A DNA stretch of 64,000 bases from Streptomyces albogriseolus (GTDB taxonomy: Bacteria > Actinomycetota > Actinomycetes > Streptomycetales > Streptomycetaceae), in NCBI GenBank assembly GCA_014650475.1, contig BMVA01000009.1, positions 62,001 through 126,000 on the forward strand. Direction: 5' to 3'. This document shows, in pieces, positions 45,731 through 52,500 of this stretch (the stretch's first letter is position 1; the number at the start of each line of letters is the position of its first letter). Position numbers and translations under genes: made by a program. The notes beneath the pieces were generated by a model that was not told where the DNA came from, searched no databases, and saw nothing but the letters and a program-made list of their open reading frames with translations.

Positions 45731-46290
45731 CGGCCGCTGGCCACGTGGCCCGGCCGTCCTGCGTCCTCATGGCGGGACTGCCCGGCTCAGGCAAGACGAC
45801 GCTTTCCCGCGCCCTCACGGCCCGCGGTTTCCTCCGGCTCTGCCCCGACGAAGAGATGTTCCGCCGGCATGGCGTCTACGGGGTCGACTTTCCCCGTGGC
45901 GTCTTCCCGACCCTCGAACGCCCGGTCCTCGAAGAGACTGCCCTGGAGCTCAGCGAGCAACTGCGGGCCGGACATGACGTAGTGGTGGACCACGGCTTTT
46001 GGACGCCGGGAGACCGCGCTCACTGGCGGTCGATCGCGGCTGAAGCGGGGGCAATCACGCTGCTCGTCTACCTAGAAGCAAGCCACGAGGAACTGTGGGC
46101 CCGTGTCAGCCAGCGAAATGCGCGCCATGCGGCCGACCCAAACTCGATCTACTTCGCCGAAAGCGACTTGCTCCGCTACCGCACCCGATTCGTCCCTCCG
46201 GAGCCAGACGAAGCACACCTTGTGTACAACGGCGATCCGGAGTCGGTCCTGAAGGCACTGAACGAGGTTGCCCAGCAAAGCAAGGGATAG
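45727..46290 (+). CDS. AAA_33-type P-loop kinase
   Basis: A 187-residue nucleotide kinase-like protein. Walker A is AGLPGSGKTT (residues 16-25). LCPDEEMFRRHGVYG and VVDHGFWTPGDR resemble the acceptor and Walker B regions of polynucleotide- or zeta-toxin-like kinases, and a LYLEA-type lid region with VSQRNARH follows. GTG start overlaps the GntR stop. Possible roles are resistance, toxin or modification of a small molecule; none is proven. Confidence 0.8.
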   Translation: MTAAGHVARPSCVLMAGLPGSGKTTLSRALTARGFLRLCPDEEMFRRHGVYGVDFPRGVFPTLERPVLEETALELSEQLRAGHDVVVDHGFWTPGDRAHWRSIAAEAGAITLLVYLEASHEELWARVSQRNARHAADPNSIYFAESDLLRYRTRFVPPEPDEAHLVYNGDPESVLKALNEVAQQSKG

Positions 46291-46294
46291 AAGG

Positions 46295-46342
46295 TACGGC
46301 CTACGGCCGCGCGACCCTTGGCAGCTCGCTACGCTCGCGCGC
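46295..46342. repeat. Imperfect inverted repeat, left arm
   Basis: A 45-nt arm containing CCTTGGCAGCTCGCTACGCT is the reverse complement, with about six mismatches, of 46846-46891. Together they flank the 46.3-46.9 kb noncoding region that also holds iteron cluster B. Confidence 0.65.
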
Positions 46343-46388
46343 GGCAATGCCCGGAAGTCCCGACGCTCGTCACGCTCTTCCGTGCGGC

Positions 46389-46439
46389 ACACCGAAGAGG
46401 AGCACCCCCGCCCGGCGTCGGGGTGCTCCTCTTCGGTGT
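46389..46439. terminator. Very strong terminator after the GntR-kinase pair
   Basis: A perfect 20-bp stem (46389-46408 with 46420-46439, arm ACACCGAAGAGGAGCACCCC) with an 11-nt loop, 98 bp past the kinase stop. Confidence 0.85.
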
Positions 46440-46451
46440 TTCGGAGCGCTC

Positions 46452-46628
46452 AGCGTCCGCACCCCTCCCCCTTCTAAGAGTTTCCTTGACCTGCGAAGAC
46501 ACGCTCTTAGCAGCGGAACGTGACCGGACGTTGCGGACGCTAGCGGACGCTAAACAGTTTGTTTAGCGTCCGCAGGAACAGTGCAGGCCAAAAGGGGTAA
46601 GGGATGCCCGGCGGACGCTGCGGACGCT
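46452..46628. repeat. Iteron-like cluster B: six copies of GCGGACGCT with a 31-bp dyad
   Basis: Exact copies start at 46533, 46543, 46611 and 46620 (forward) and 46452 and 46565 (reverse). The pair at 46543/46565 extends to a perfect 13-bp inverted repeat (46543-46555 with 46561-46573), spaced by AGTTT. No gene occupies 46291-46976; the long frames there are composition artefacts. Confidence 0.8.
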
Positions 46629-46845
46629 GTCTTCTCTCAACTCTCTAGGAGAGGAGAGGGAAGAACGCTCTTCAGCTGGGTCTGGAGCGCAGCACGAACG
46701 GCTGTCCGCCGCCTTCTGGAGAGCCGTAGTGCCTTCCAAGCGGGGGCGGGCCCGATTGCCCTCGCCCCTTCCTGCCGCCTCCCTTTTGGAAGGCCACACA
46801 CACATGCACGAGGCTCGCAGCCTCGCACCCCGGACGGGTGGCGGA

Positions 46846-46891
46846 CACGCGAGCGCAGCGAGCCGCCAAGGGACGCGCGGTCGCAGGCCGC
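46846..46891. repeat. Imperfect inverted repeat, right arm
   Basis: Partner of 46295-46342. It includes AGCGAGCCGCCAAGGGACGC. Nearby GCCTTCCAA (46731-46739) and TTGGAAGGC (46786-46794) form a second, shorter inverted pair. Confidence 0.65.
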
Positions 46892-46976
46892 TCCTTCTTG
46901 CTCTTTCTCCCCCGATGCGCCGGCACCGCGCCGCCACTGAAAGAGCTCAGTGGCCACTCTGAAAGACCTAAATGAA

Positions 46977-48383
46977 TCATTCAGTTTCCACGGGGACGTC
47001 AGTCCCGTCGTACACTTGCCCATCAATGGCGTCTACACGCCATGTGTCAGCGTTTACGGACGCGGTCGAATCTGCCTCTTCCTCTGCATTTGTGGGGCTT
47101 GTTACACCCACCAGCCATTCCGGTCGCCACGTGCCGTCTCTATAGACGGCCTTGAGCGTGAACGCCTCGAAATTGAAGTCTCCTGGAGTGCTACCTCCAT
47201 GTGCCCTGGATCGAGCCACCATTGCTTCTTGGACGTTTTCTTCAGCTTGCCTGGCATCCAGCTTTGGCGTTTCAAGCTTCACATGCGTCGGACCGAGTGT
47301 CACATCCACCTGCGACACCTGGCCGACTCTGTCGATTTGAACGTCCAACATTCTTGGCATGAGGACCTTATCGTCGAGCCATCGCCAGTTGGTCATCCAT
47401 CCCAGTTCCGCCTTCTCGCCGACTGCGAAAGTTTGATGTATTGACGCTCCTTCGGCCCATGGGTAGCGTTCACGCATGTAGGACTGTGCAATCTTAAATG
47501 CCTCCTGCTCATTGACAGGTTTCTTCGCCCCCGTTACGGGATAGCCCATGACGTAAGATCGATCGCTGTCTTCCAGGAGTACGTTCAAGTGCTTCTTGTC
47601 CGGCCATGAAAGGGTGCCGTTAGCGAAAGCTTCCGGGTGCTCCTTTGCCGGACTGAGCAGCGTGAAGGCAATATTTGTGCACGGTGCTCCCACGCACGGC
47701 TGCTCATACACGTGCCCCAGTTCATAACGGTCGCCGAATGCCTGCTGCACGGCCATTTCCACGGCCTGACGTTGCGACGTTGTTGCCGCTGACAGGCCGG
47801 TGCCATCAATGTTGGTGTATGTCAGCATCGGGCGAACAGCGGTGCCTATTAGGAGAACTCCGGCCGCAACGATAAGCGACACCTTGGCGCCACCCTGCCA
47901 ATCTACCGATCGCCGGATCGCCATAAATGCCGTTGCAGCGGCTAGTCCCAGAAGACCGCCGAGGATATTCATTTCCGCATCTGAGCTATCACAGACACGC
48001 CCAAGACCATCTACCGTTGCCTGGGTGAACTCGATCGCCAAGGGTAGGGTCACGACGCCAACCAAGGTTGGCAGTGGTCGACGGGTGGCAAGCAGGCCGA
48101 ACATGCCAAGGGGTACGGTCATCGCGAGATTCCACAAGCCTTGGGTGGTGTGAAATGGCTCGGCAAAGTTATGGTTGAGGACACATTGGTTGCTTGCTGG
48201 TCCGCCACCCATAAAGGTGACTCCAAGCACGCCGCTGAGAGCGGCTACCAGGAAACCCCACCAGATGCCATAAGAGCTGCCGAGACGGCGAGCCAAGAAC
48301 CATGCAGATCCGCCGAAGGCACCAGCGGCCAGTAGGCATGCGATTAGGTAGCCGTAGTGGTCTTGGAAAGCTGCGGTAAACAC
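46977..48383 (-). CDS. VanZ-like membrane protein with extracytoplasmic domain
   Basis: A 468-residue protein. The first ~190 residues hold about six hydrophobic segments with a VanZ-family pattern (LPLAIEFTQATVDGLGRVCDSSDAEMNILGGLLG). A soluble C-terminal ~270 residues follows the last segment and is probably outside the cell. That part has a conserved-looking cysteine pair (EQPCVGAPC) and PepSY-like spacing around EQEAFKIAQSYMRERYPW, but I do not assign a family. GTG 48383 has an AAGGAAC site. Base composition is visibly less GC-rich than the chromosome, pointing to transfer. Confidence 0.75.
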   Translation of the reverse strand: MFTAAFQDHYGYLIACLLAAGAFGGSAWFLARRLGSSYGIWWGFLVAALSGVLGVTFMGGGPASNQCVLNHNFAEPFHTTQGLWNLAMTVPLGMFGLLATRRPLPTLVGVVTLPLAIEFTQATVDGLGRVCDSSDAEMNILGGLLGLAAATAFMAIRRSVDWQGGAKVSLIVAAGVLLIGTAVRPMLTYTNIDGTGLSAATTSQRQAVEMAVQQAFGDRYELGHVYEQPCVGAPCTNIAFTLLSPAKEHPEAFANGTLSWPDKKHLNVLLEDSDRSYVMGYPVTGAKKPVNEQEAFKIAQSYMRERYPWAEGASIHQTFAVGEKAELGWMTNWRWLDDKVLMPRMLDVQIDRVGQVSQVDVTLGPTHVKLETPKLDARQAEENVQEAMVARSRAHGGSTPGDFNFEAFTLKAVYRDGTWRPEWLVGVTSPTNAEEEADSTASVNADTWRVDAIDGQVYDGTDVPVETE

Positions 48384-48420
48384 GGACTCGTTCCTTGACG
48401 GTTGGACGCACGAGGGAGAC

Positions 48421-48450
48421 CAGGGGCCCGCCATGAGAGACGGGCCCCTG
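48421..48450. terminator. Terminator between the two cargo genes
   Basis: A perfect 10-bp stem CAGGGGCCCG/CGGGCCCCTG with a 10-nt loop lies 11 bp after the secreted-protein stop (minus strand). Confidence 0.75.
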
Positions 48451-48461
48451 GTGTTGGTGGT

Positions 48462-48887
48462 TCAGCAGTGCGCAGAAGGCGTCTGGAAAGTGCCGCCGCT
48501 GTAGTTCAGCAGTCCGGTGCTGGAGGAGCAGTAGTAGTCCCCCGTCTTGTTCCAGGTCTTCCCCTTGGTCTGGCCCGAAGCGATGGAGAAGTACGAGCTG
48601 TAGACGGTGCTGCTGCCCAATCCGTATCCGACGCGGACGCTGACTGTGGAACCGCCGGTCTTGGAGTAGTTGGTGGTGATGTTGGTGCTGGTGCCGGTTC
48701 CGTACGACTTCCAGTGGGCGAGGACGCCATTGGACAGAGAGGTGCATCGCTTCATGGGCGTGTTGTCGGCCATGTAGCCAGACGAGTCGCAGTAGTAACC
48801 CGCAGCCGAGGCGGTGGGCGCCCCGAACAGGACGGTGCCAGCCGCAATGGCGCAGGCGATGGTCACGGCTTGGATCTTGGTACGCAT
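48462..48887 (-). CDS. Small secreted protein, unknown function
   Basis: A 141-residue protein with a clear Sec signal peptide (MRTKIQAVTIACAIAAGTVL, then GAPTASAAG, cleavage near residue 29). The mature part is rich in Ser, Thr, Tyr and Gly with four cysteines (YYCDSSG, KRCTSL, YYCSSS, C-terminal C), suggesting two disulfides and a beta-rich fold. ATG 48887 is preferred because it begins the signal peptide. It resembles short actinobacterial secreted proteins of no known role. Confidence 0.8.
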   Translation of the reverse strand: MRTKIQAVTIACAIAAGTVLFGAPTASAAGYYCDSSGYMADNTPMKRCTSLSNGVLAHWKSYGTGTSTNITTNYSKTGGSTVSVRVGYGLGSSTVYSSYFSIASGQTKGKTWNKTGDYYCSSSTGLLNYSGGTFQTPSAHC

Positions 48888-48974
48888 GGAAGGCCAATCT
48901 GTCGAGTGCATGACATGCGGAGGGCAAAGGTTCCCCTCACGCGGTGCGCACTTATCCAAGCAGCCCGTAGTCAC

Positions 48975-49443
48975 GGTGTGAAGATCATTTGAGGTTCTTC
49001 TGAGCTACATCCAGTAGCGGAGGCGTTGCCCACGGTGTGGAGCCCTTCGGCGGCCGGACAAAGACGGGCACTGTGATTCGGTGCTCAGTCATGCGGCAGC
49101 CGAAGGTGCACCCCGCCGATGACACTGGCTTGCACCTTCTGCCGGAGCGAGAGCGAACATCTAGAGCGGTGGTCAGCGCCGGCGCTGTACAGCTCGGAAG
49201 TACGGCAACCGCCACGGCCGCCACCAAGCGTTGCCAGCCCCAGGCGACCGGCTGACGTCCTCAGCCGACCGCAACGACCTCCCCGCCCGTAGTTCGCATC
49301 GAGGGGCGCACTCCGACACCCCCCGCTCGGGCCGTCCCTGGGCCGTCCGAGGGCGGCCGACGACAACAGGTGACGACAGACATGAACAGCATCAGCCCGG
49401 CTCTCCGGTGGGATGCGGAGGAACGCCGCACCCCACCGGAGAG
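48975..49443. other. Right-end noncoding region of the element
   Basis: Several open frames cross this stretch but none has a ribosome site with sensible codon use or a recognised domain. No iteron copies or tRNA were seen. It runs from the secreted-protein promoter to the right attachment dyad. Confidence 0.5.
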
Positions 49444-49472
49444 CCGGTTCAATACCAGCGGTACTGAACCGG
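49444..49472. repeat. attR core within a 29-bp dyad
   Basis: The core ACCAGCGGTACTGA (49454-49467) sits in a near-perfect palindrome with outer arms CCGGTTCA/TGAACCGG and inner arms TACC/GGTA around AGC; only one base pair is mismatched. This layout fits two inverted integrase core sites around a short overlap. Confidence 0.75.
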
Positions 49473-49570
49473 CCGCGGTCGCGCCGCGCGCCCCTGGACG
49501 GCCGCGTGCGCCCTCTTGTTGACCCCCGCTTTGCCTGCCACTCTGAGAGTTCCCCCACTTGTGAACTTGT

Positions 49571-49616
49571 GAAAACGCGAACGAGCGGGCAGCCAGGCCC
49601 GTGATCTCGCGTTTTC
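49571..49616. promoter_or_regulatory. Inverted repeat upstream of the CBS gene
   Basis: GAAAACGCGA (49571-49580) and TCGCGTTTTC (49607-49616) are perfect 10-bp arms ending just before the ribosome site. Two ACTTGTGA repeats lie immediately upstream. Operator or leader hairpin. Confidence 0.45.
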
Positions 49617-49637
49617 CGGTAGGAGGTGGCTCCATCC

Positions 49638-50039
49638 ATGCTCGTCCGTGACGCCATGAGCACCCTGGTCCTCACCATCGGCCCCGCCCACACGCTCCGC
49701 CAGGCCGCCGCCCTGATGTCCGCGCGCCGGGTGGGCGCGGCCGTGGTCCTCGACCCCGACGGCACCGGGATCGGCATCCTCACCGAACGGGACGTCCTCA
49801 ACTCCGTGGGTCTGGGCCAGGACCCGGACGCGGAGCGCGCCCACGCCCACACCACCACCGACGTCGTCTTCGCCACCCCCTCCTGGACCGTCGAGGAGGC
49901 GGCGGCCGCCATGGCCCACGGGGGCTTCCGGCATCTGATCGTCCTCGACCGGGACGAGCCCGCGGGCATCGTCTCGGTGCGCGACATCATCCGCTGCTGG
50001 GCGCCGGCCCGGGAGCGGGCCCCGCAGGTGCCCGCCTGA
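49638..50039 (+). CDS. CBS-domain pair protein
   Basis: A 133-residue protein made of two CBS motifs (MLVRDAMSTLVLTIGPAHTLRQAA... and TTDVVFATPSWTVEEAAAAMAHGGFRHLIVLD). Such pairs bind adenine nucleotides and act as energy sensors, often in trans. ATG 49638 follows AGGAGGT at 10-nt spacing; the GTG at 49626 overlaps that site and is rejected. It is convergent with the catalase gene across a shared terminator. Confidence 0.9.
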   Translation: MLVRDAMSTLVLTIGPAHTLRQAAALMSARRVGAAVVLDPDGTGIGILTERDVLNSVGLGQDPDAERAHAHTTTDVVFATPSWTVEEAAAAMAHGGFRHLIVLDRDEPAGIVSVRDIIRCWAPARERAPQVPA

Positions 50040-50049
50040 CCGCACGAGA

Positions 50050-50084
50050 ACGGGCCGGACCCCCGTTGAGGGGATCCGGCCCGT
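50050..50084. terminator. Bidirectional terminator between the CBS and catalase genes
   Basis: Perfect 10-bp outer arms ACGGGCCGGA/TCCGGCCCGT with an inner CCCC/GGGG pair, 10 bp after the CBS stop. Confidence 0.75.
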
Positions 50085-50111
50085 CGATCGGCAAGCGGTC
50101 CAGCGCTGGAA

Positions 50112-51581
50112 TCAGCCGCGCAGGGCCTGCACCGCGGCCTCCAGCCGCTTGCCGAAGTCCTCGTCGGCCTGGCGGAAGTTGTTGATCGCGCGCTCGGCGA
50201 TGTCGTCGCGCGTCACGCCCGAGATGGCGTTCGCCAGGTTCTTCACCAGGCGCTCCTTCTCGTCCTCCGACATCAGCCGGTAGAGGTTGCCCGCCTGGAC
50301 GAAGTCGTTGTCCTCGGCGTGCACGGGCGTGACCGACTCCCCGGTGACCCCGGTGACCGGGACGCCCTGCCACAGCGGGCGGTCCGTCTGGAAGGGGCCG
50401 CCGAAGCTGTTCGGCTCGTAGTTCTTCGCGCCCTTGTGGCGGCCGTCGTACAGGTAGCCGTCACGGGAGTGGGTGCGCGCCTCGGTGGCGTGCGGGCGGT
50501 TCACCGGCAGGTGGTCGGCGTTGATGCCGACGCGGTAGCGGTGGGCGTCGCCGTACGCGAAGAGACGGCCCTGGAGCATCTTGTCCGGGGATGGGCCGAT
50601 GCCCGGCACGAAGTGGGCGGGGCTGAAGATCGACTGCTCGACCTCGGCGAAGATGTTCTCCGGGTTGCGGTTGAGCTCGAGCTTGCCGAACTCGACCAGC
50701 GGGTAGTCCGCGTGCGGCCAGACCTTGGTCAGGTCGAACGGGTTGAAGCGGTAGGTGGCCGCGTCGGCCGCCGGCATGATCTGGACGTAGACGGTCCAGG
50801 ACGGGTACTCGCCGCGCTCGATGGCCTCGCGCAGGTCGCGCTGGTGCGAGTCGGGGTCCTTGCCCGCGAGGATCTCGGCCTCCTCGGCGGTCAGGTTCTT
50901 GATGCCCTGGTCCGTCTTGAAGTGGTACTTGACCCAGAAGACCTCGCCGGCCTCGTTGTTCCACTGGTAGGTGTGGGAGCCGAAGCCGTCCATGTGACGG
51001 TAGGACGCCGGGATGCCGCGGTCGCCGAACAGCCAGGTCACCTGGTGGGTCGACTCGGGCGACAGACCCCAGAAGTCGAAGACGTTGTCCGCCTCCTGCG
51101 AGCCGGTGTACGGGTCGCGCTTCTGGGTGTGGATGAAGTCGGGGAACTTGATGGCGTCCCGGATGAAGAACACCGGGGTGTTGTTGCCGACGAGGTCGTA
51201 GTTGCCCTCCTCGGTGTAGAACTTCACCGCGAAACCGCGCGGGTCGCGCACGGCGTCGGCGGCGCCCAGGTTGCCCGCGACCGTGGAGAAGCGCAGGAAG
51301 ACCTCGGTCTCCTTGCCCACCTCGGACAGGAACGCGGCCCGGGTGTACCGGGTGACGTCGGCGGTCACCTTGAAGGTGCCGTACGCACCGGCGCCGCGGG
51401 CGTGCACCACGCGCTCCGGGATGCGCTCACGGTTGAAGTGCGCCAGCTTCTTGAGCAGGAGCTGGTCCTGGACGAGGACCGGGCCGCCGACGCCCGCGGT
51501 CTCGCTGTTCTGGTTGTCGGCGACCGGAGCTCCGGCCTCCGTCGTAAGCGGTCCCTGCGTCACGTGCGCCTCCTGCGTCAT
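50112..51581 (-). CDS. katA: Monofunctional heme catalase
   Basis: A 489-residue small-subunit (clade 3 type) catalase that dismutates hydrogen peroxide. The catalytic His is in [14 protein letters not shown] and the distal Asn in [12 protein letters not shown]. The heme-ligand Tyr lies in [14 protein letters not shown], after the conserved [15 protein letters not shown] 51581 ([10 protein letters not shown]) fits family length; the upstream in-frame codon at 51632 lies within the promoter. The Fur-type repressor gene is divergent, and its probable operator overlaps the promoter. Confidence 0.95.
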   Translation of the reverse strand: MTQEAHVTQGPLTTEAGAPVADNQNSETAGVGGPVLVQDQLLLKKLAHFNRERIPERVVHARGAGAYGTFKVTADVTRYTRAAFLSEVGKETEVFLRFSTVAGNLGAADAVRDPRGFAVKFYTEEGNYDLVGNNTPVFFIRDAIKFPDFIHTQKRDPYTGSQEADNVFDFWGLSPESTHQVTWLFGDRGIPASYRHMDGFGSHTYQWNNEAGEVFWVKYHFKTDQGIKNLTAEEAEILAGKDPDSHQRDLREAIERGEYPSWTVYVQIMPAADAATYRFNPFDLTKVWPHADYPLVEFGKLELNRNPENIFAEVEQSIFSPAHFVPGIGPSPDKMLQGRLFAYGDAHRYRVGINADHLPVNRPHATEARTHSRDGYLYDGRHKGAKNYEPNSFGGPFQTDRPLWQGVPVTGVTGESVTPVHAEDNDFVQAGNLYRLMSEDEKERLVKNLANAISGVTRDDIAERAINNFRQADEDFGKRLEAAVQALRG

Positions 51582-51616
51582 TACTGCAACCTGTGCCTTG
51601 GCTAAAGCCGAGCTCG

Positions 51617-51644
51617 ATCCTACAATGGACATTGTCTAAGTCAA
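51617..51644 (-). promoter_or_regulatory. Catalase promoter with overlapping Fur/CatR-type operator
   Basis: On the minus strand TTGACT (51644-51639), a 16-bp spacer and TAGGAT (51622-51617) fit the principal sigma consensus. The spacer carries the dyad ACAATGGACATTGT (51622-51635), as expected for a PerR/CatR-like repressor. Confidence 0.75.
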
Positions 51645-51706
51645 GTAGAGCTCCAAAGTCACACCCGTTCGGGGTTCGACTCCCCCCTGCTGTTAGGCTG
51701 GTGCCT

Positions 51707-52123
51707 ATGAGTGACCTTCTGGAACGACTTCGCGGACGCGGTTGGCGGATGACCGCGCAGCGCCGTGTGGTGGCCGAGGTCCTCGACGGCGAACACGTCC
51801 ACCTGACGGCCGACGAGGTGCACGCCAGAGCTGTCGCCAAGCTGCCCGAGATCTCCCGGGCGACCGTCTACAACACCCTGGGCGAGCTCGTCTCGCTCGG
51901 TGAGGTGCTGGAGGTCGCGACGGACAAGCGGGCCAAGCGCTACGACCCGAACGCACACCGTCCGCACCACCACCTGGTGTGCGCGCAGTGCGGGGCGATC
52001 CGCGACGTCCACCCGACGGGCAACCCGCTGGGCGACCTGCCCGACACGGAGCGGTTCGGTTTCACGGTGTCCGACGTCGAGGTGACGTACCGCGGCCTGT
52101 GCCCCAACTGCGCGTCGGCCTGA
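51707..52123 (+). CDS. catR: Fur/PerR-family peroxide-responsive repressor
   Basis: A 138-residue Fur-family metalloregulator. The HTH is in DEVHARAVAKLPEISRATVYNTLGEL, the regulatory metal region in HRPHHHLVCAQCGAIRDV, and a second CxxC in LCPNCAS completes the structural zinc site. Gene order (divergent from catalase) and the intervening dyad point to CatR, which represses catalase until hydrogen peroxide inactivates it. ATG 51707; the longer frame upstream crosses the operator. Confidence 0.9.
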   Translation: MSDLLERLRGRGWRMTAQRRVVAEVLDGEHVHLTADEVHARAVAKLPEISRATVYNTLGELVSLGEVLEVATDKRAKRYDPNAHRPHHHLVCAQCGAIRDVHPTGNPLGDLPDTERFGFTVSDVEVTYRGLCPNCASA

Positions 52124-52142
52124 CCGTCACCTAGGGCTCGCA

Positions 52143-52180
52143 CGAAGCCCCGGCCACTTCCGAGTGCCCGGGGCTCTTCG
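52143..52180 (+). terminator. Terminator after the repressor gene
   Basis: CGAAGCCCCGG pairs with CCGGGGCT-CTTCG (one bulge) around a 14-nt loop, 20 bp past the stop. Confidence 0.65.
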
Positions 52181-52226
52181 TCATGCCGGGACGCCGATCG
52201 CGTGCCGTCCGGAGACGGAAAAACGA

Positions 52227-52262
52227 CCGAGGGCCGGAACCCTTTCGGATTCCGGCCCTCGG
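52227..52262 (-). terminator. Terminator of the first initiator tRNA gene
   Basis: Perfect 13-bp arms (52227-52239 and 52250-52262, arm CCGAGGGCCGGAA) end 8 bp from the tRNA 3' end. On the minus strand the stem is followed by TCGTTTTTCCG. Confidence 0.8.
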
Positions 52263-52269
52263 CCATCAG

Positions 52270-52343
52270 TAGCGGGGACAGGATTTGAACCTGCGACCTC
52301 TGGGTTATGAGCCCAGCGAGCTACCGAGCTGCTCCACCCCGCG
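52270..52343 (-). tRNA. Initiator tRNA-fMet (CAT), copy 1
   Basis: A 74-nt cloverleaf with anticodon CAT in loop CTCATAA. Initiator features are present: an unpaired position 1-72 (C with T) and three G:C pairs at the base of the anticodon stem (CTGGG/CCCAG). TTCAAAT is the T-loop. CCA is not encoded. Confidence 0.96.
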
Positions 52344-52441
52344 GCGATGTCTTAAAGCTACGTCAAGGTGCCTGACAGAAGCAAATCGATTCCCGCAGGG
52401 CGCGGGGTTCGCCGCGAAGAGGGCCGGGGACAGTCCCCTTC

Positions 52442-52490
52442 AGGGGCGCGGGAAACTGCGCGAAGGGGGTCCGGGGGCGAAGCCCCCGAA
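52442..52490. repeat. Dispersed Streptomyces repeat copy 2, with adjacent hairpin
   Basis: AGGGGCGCGGGAAACTGCGC and following G match 27329-27349 with one change. Next to it CGGGGGC-GAA-GCCCCCG (52472-52488) forms a short stem that probably terminates the Sel1 gene on the minus strand. Confidence 0.55.
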
Positions 52491-52500
52491 GTGCCCGCGG

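Larger units (their letters stand above)
39264..49467. mobile_element. Integrated element with tyrosine integrase, site-specifically inserted at the 3' end of hisN
   Basis: About 10.2 kb bounded by a 14-bp direct repeat (39264-39277 and 49454-49467). The integrase gene ends 37 bp inside the left boundary. Contents: integrase, excisionase-like HTH, ATPase, HNH nuclease, sigma-like/wHTH protein, GntR regulator, P-loop kinase, VanZ-like membrane protein, small secreted protein and iteron-like repeats. The flanking genes, hisN and the CBS gene, are ordinary chromosomal genes. There is no FtsK/TraB translocase and no phage structural gene, so it is neither a complete AICE nor a prophage. It could be a mobilisable or satellite element. 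Confidence 0.85.

Noticed and set aside
46563-47026. Several overlapping frames of 100-130 codons in the 46.3-46.98 kb gap
   Set aside because: Present on both strands at once, no ribosome sites, and they run through iterons and inverted repeats.
49085-49990. 301-codon minus-strand frame across attR and the CBS gene
   Set aside because: The CBS protein on the plus strand is unambiguous and the frame crosses the element boundary.
52270-52343. tRNA-fMet as attachment site of the element
   Set aside because: The element boundary repeat lies in hisN; only a 14-bp similarity links the left end to a tRNA flank, and the tRNA genes are outside the element.
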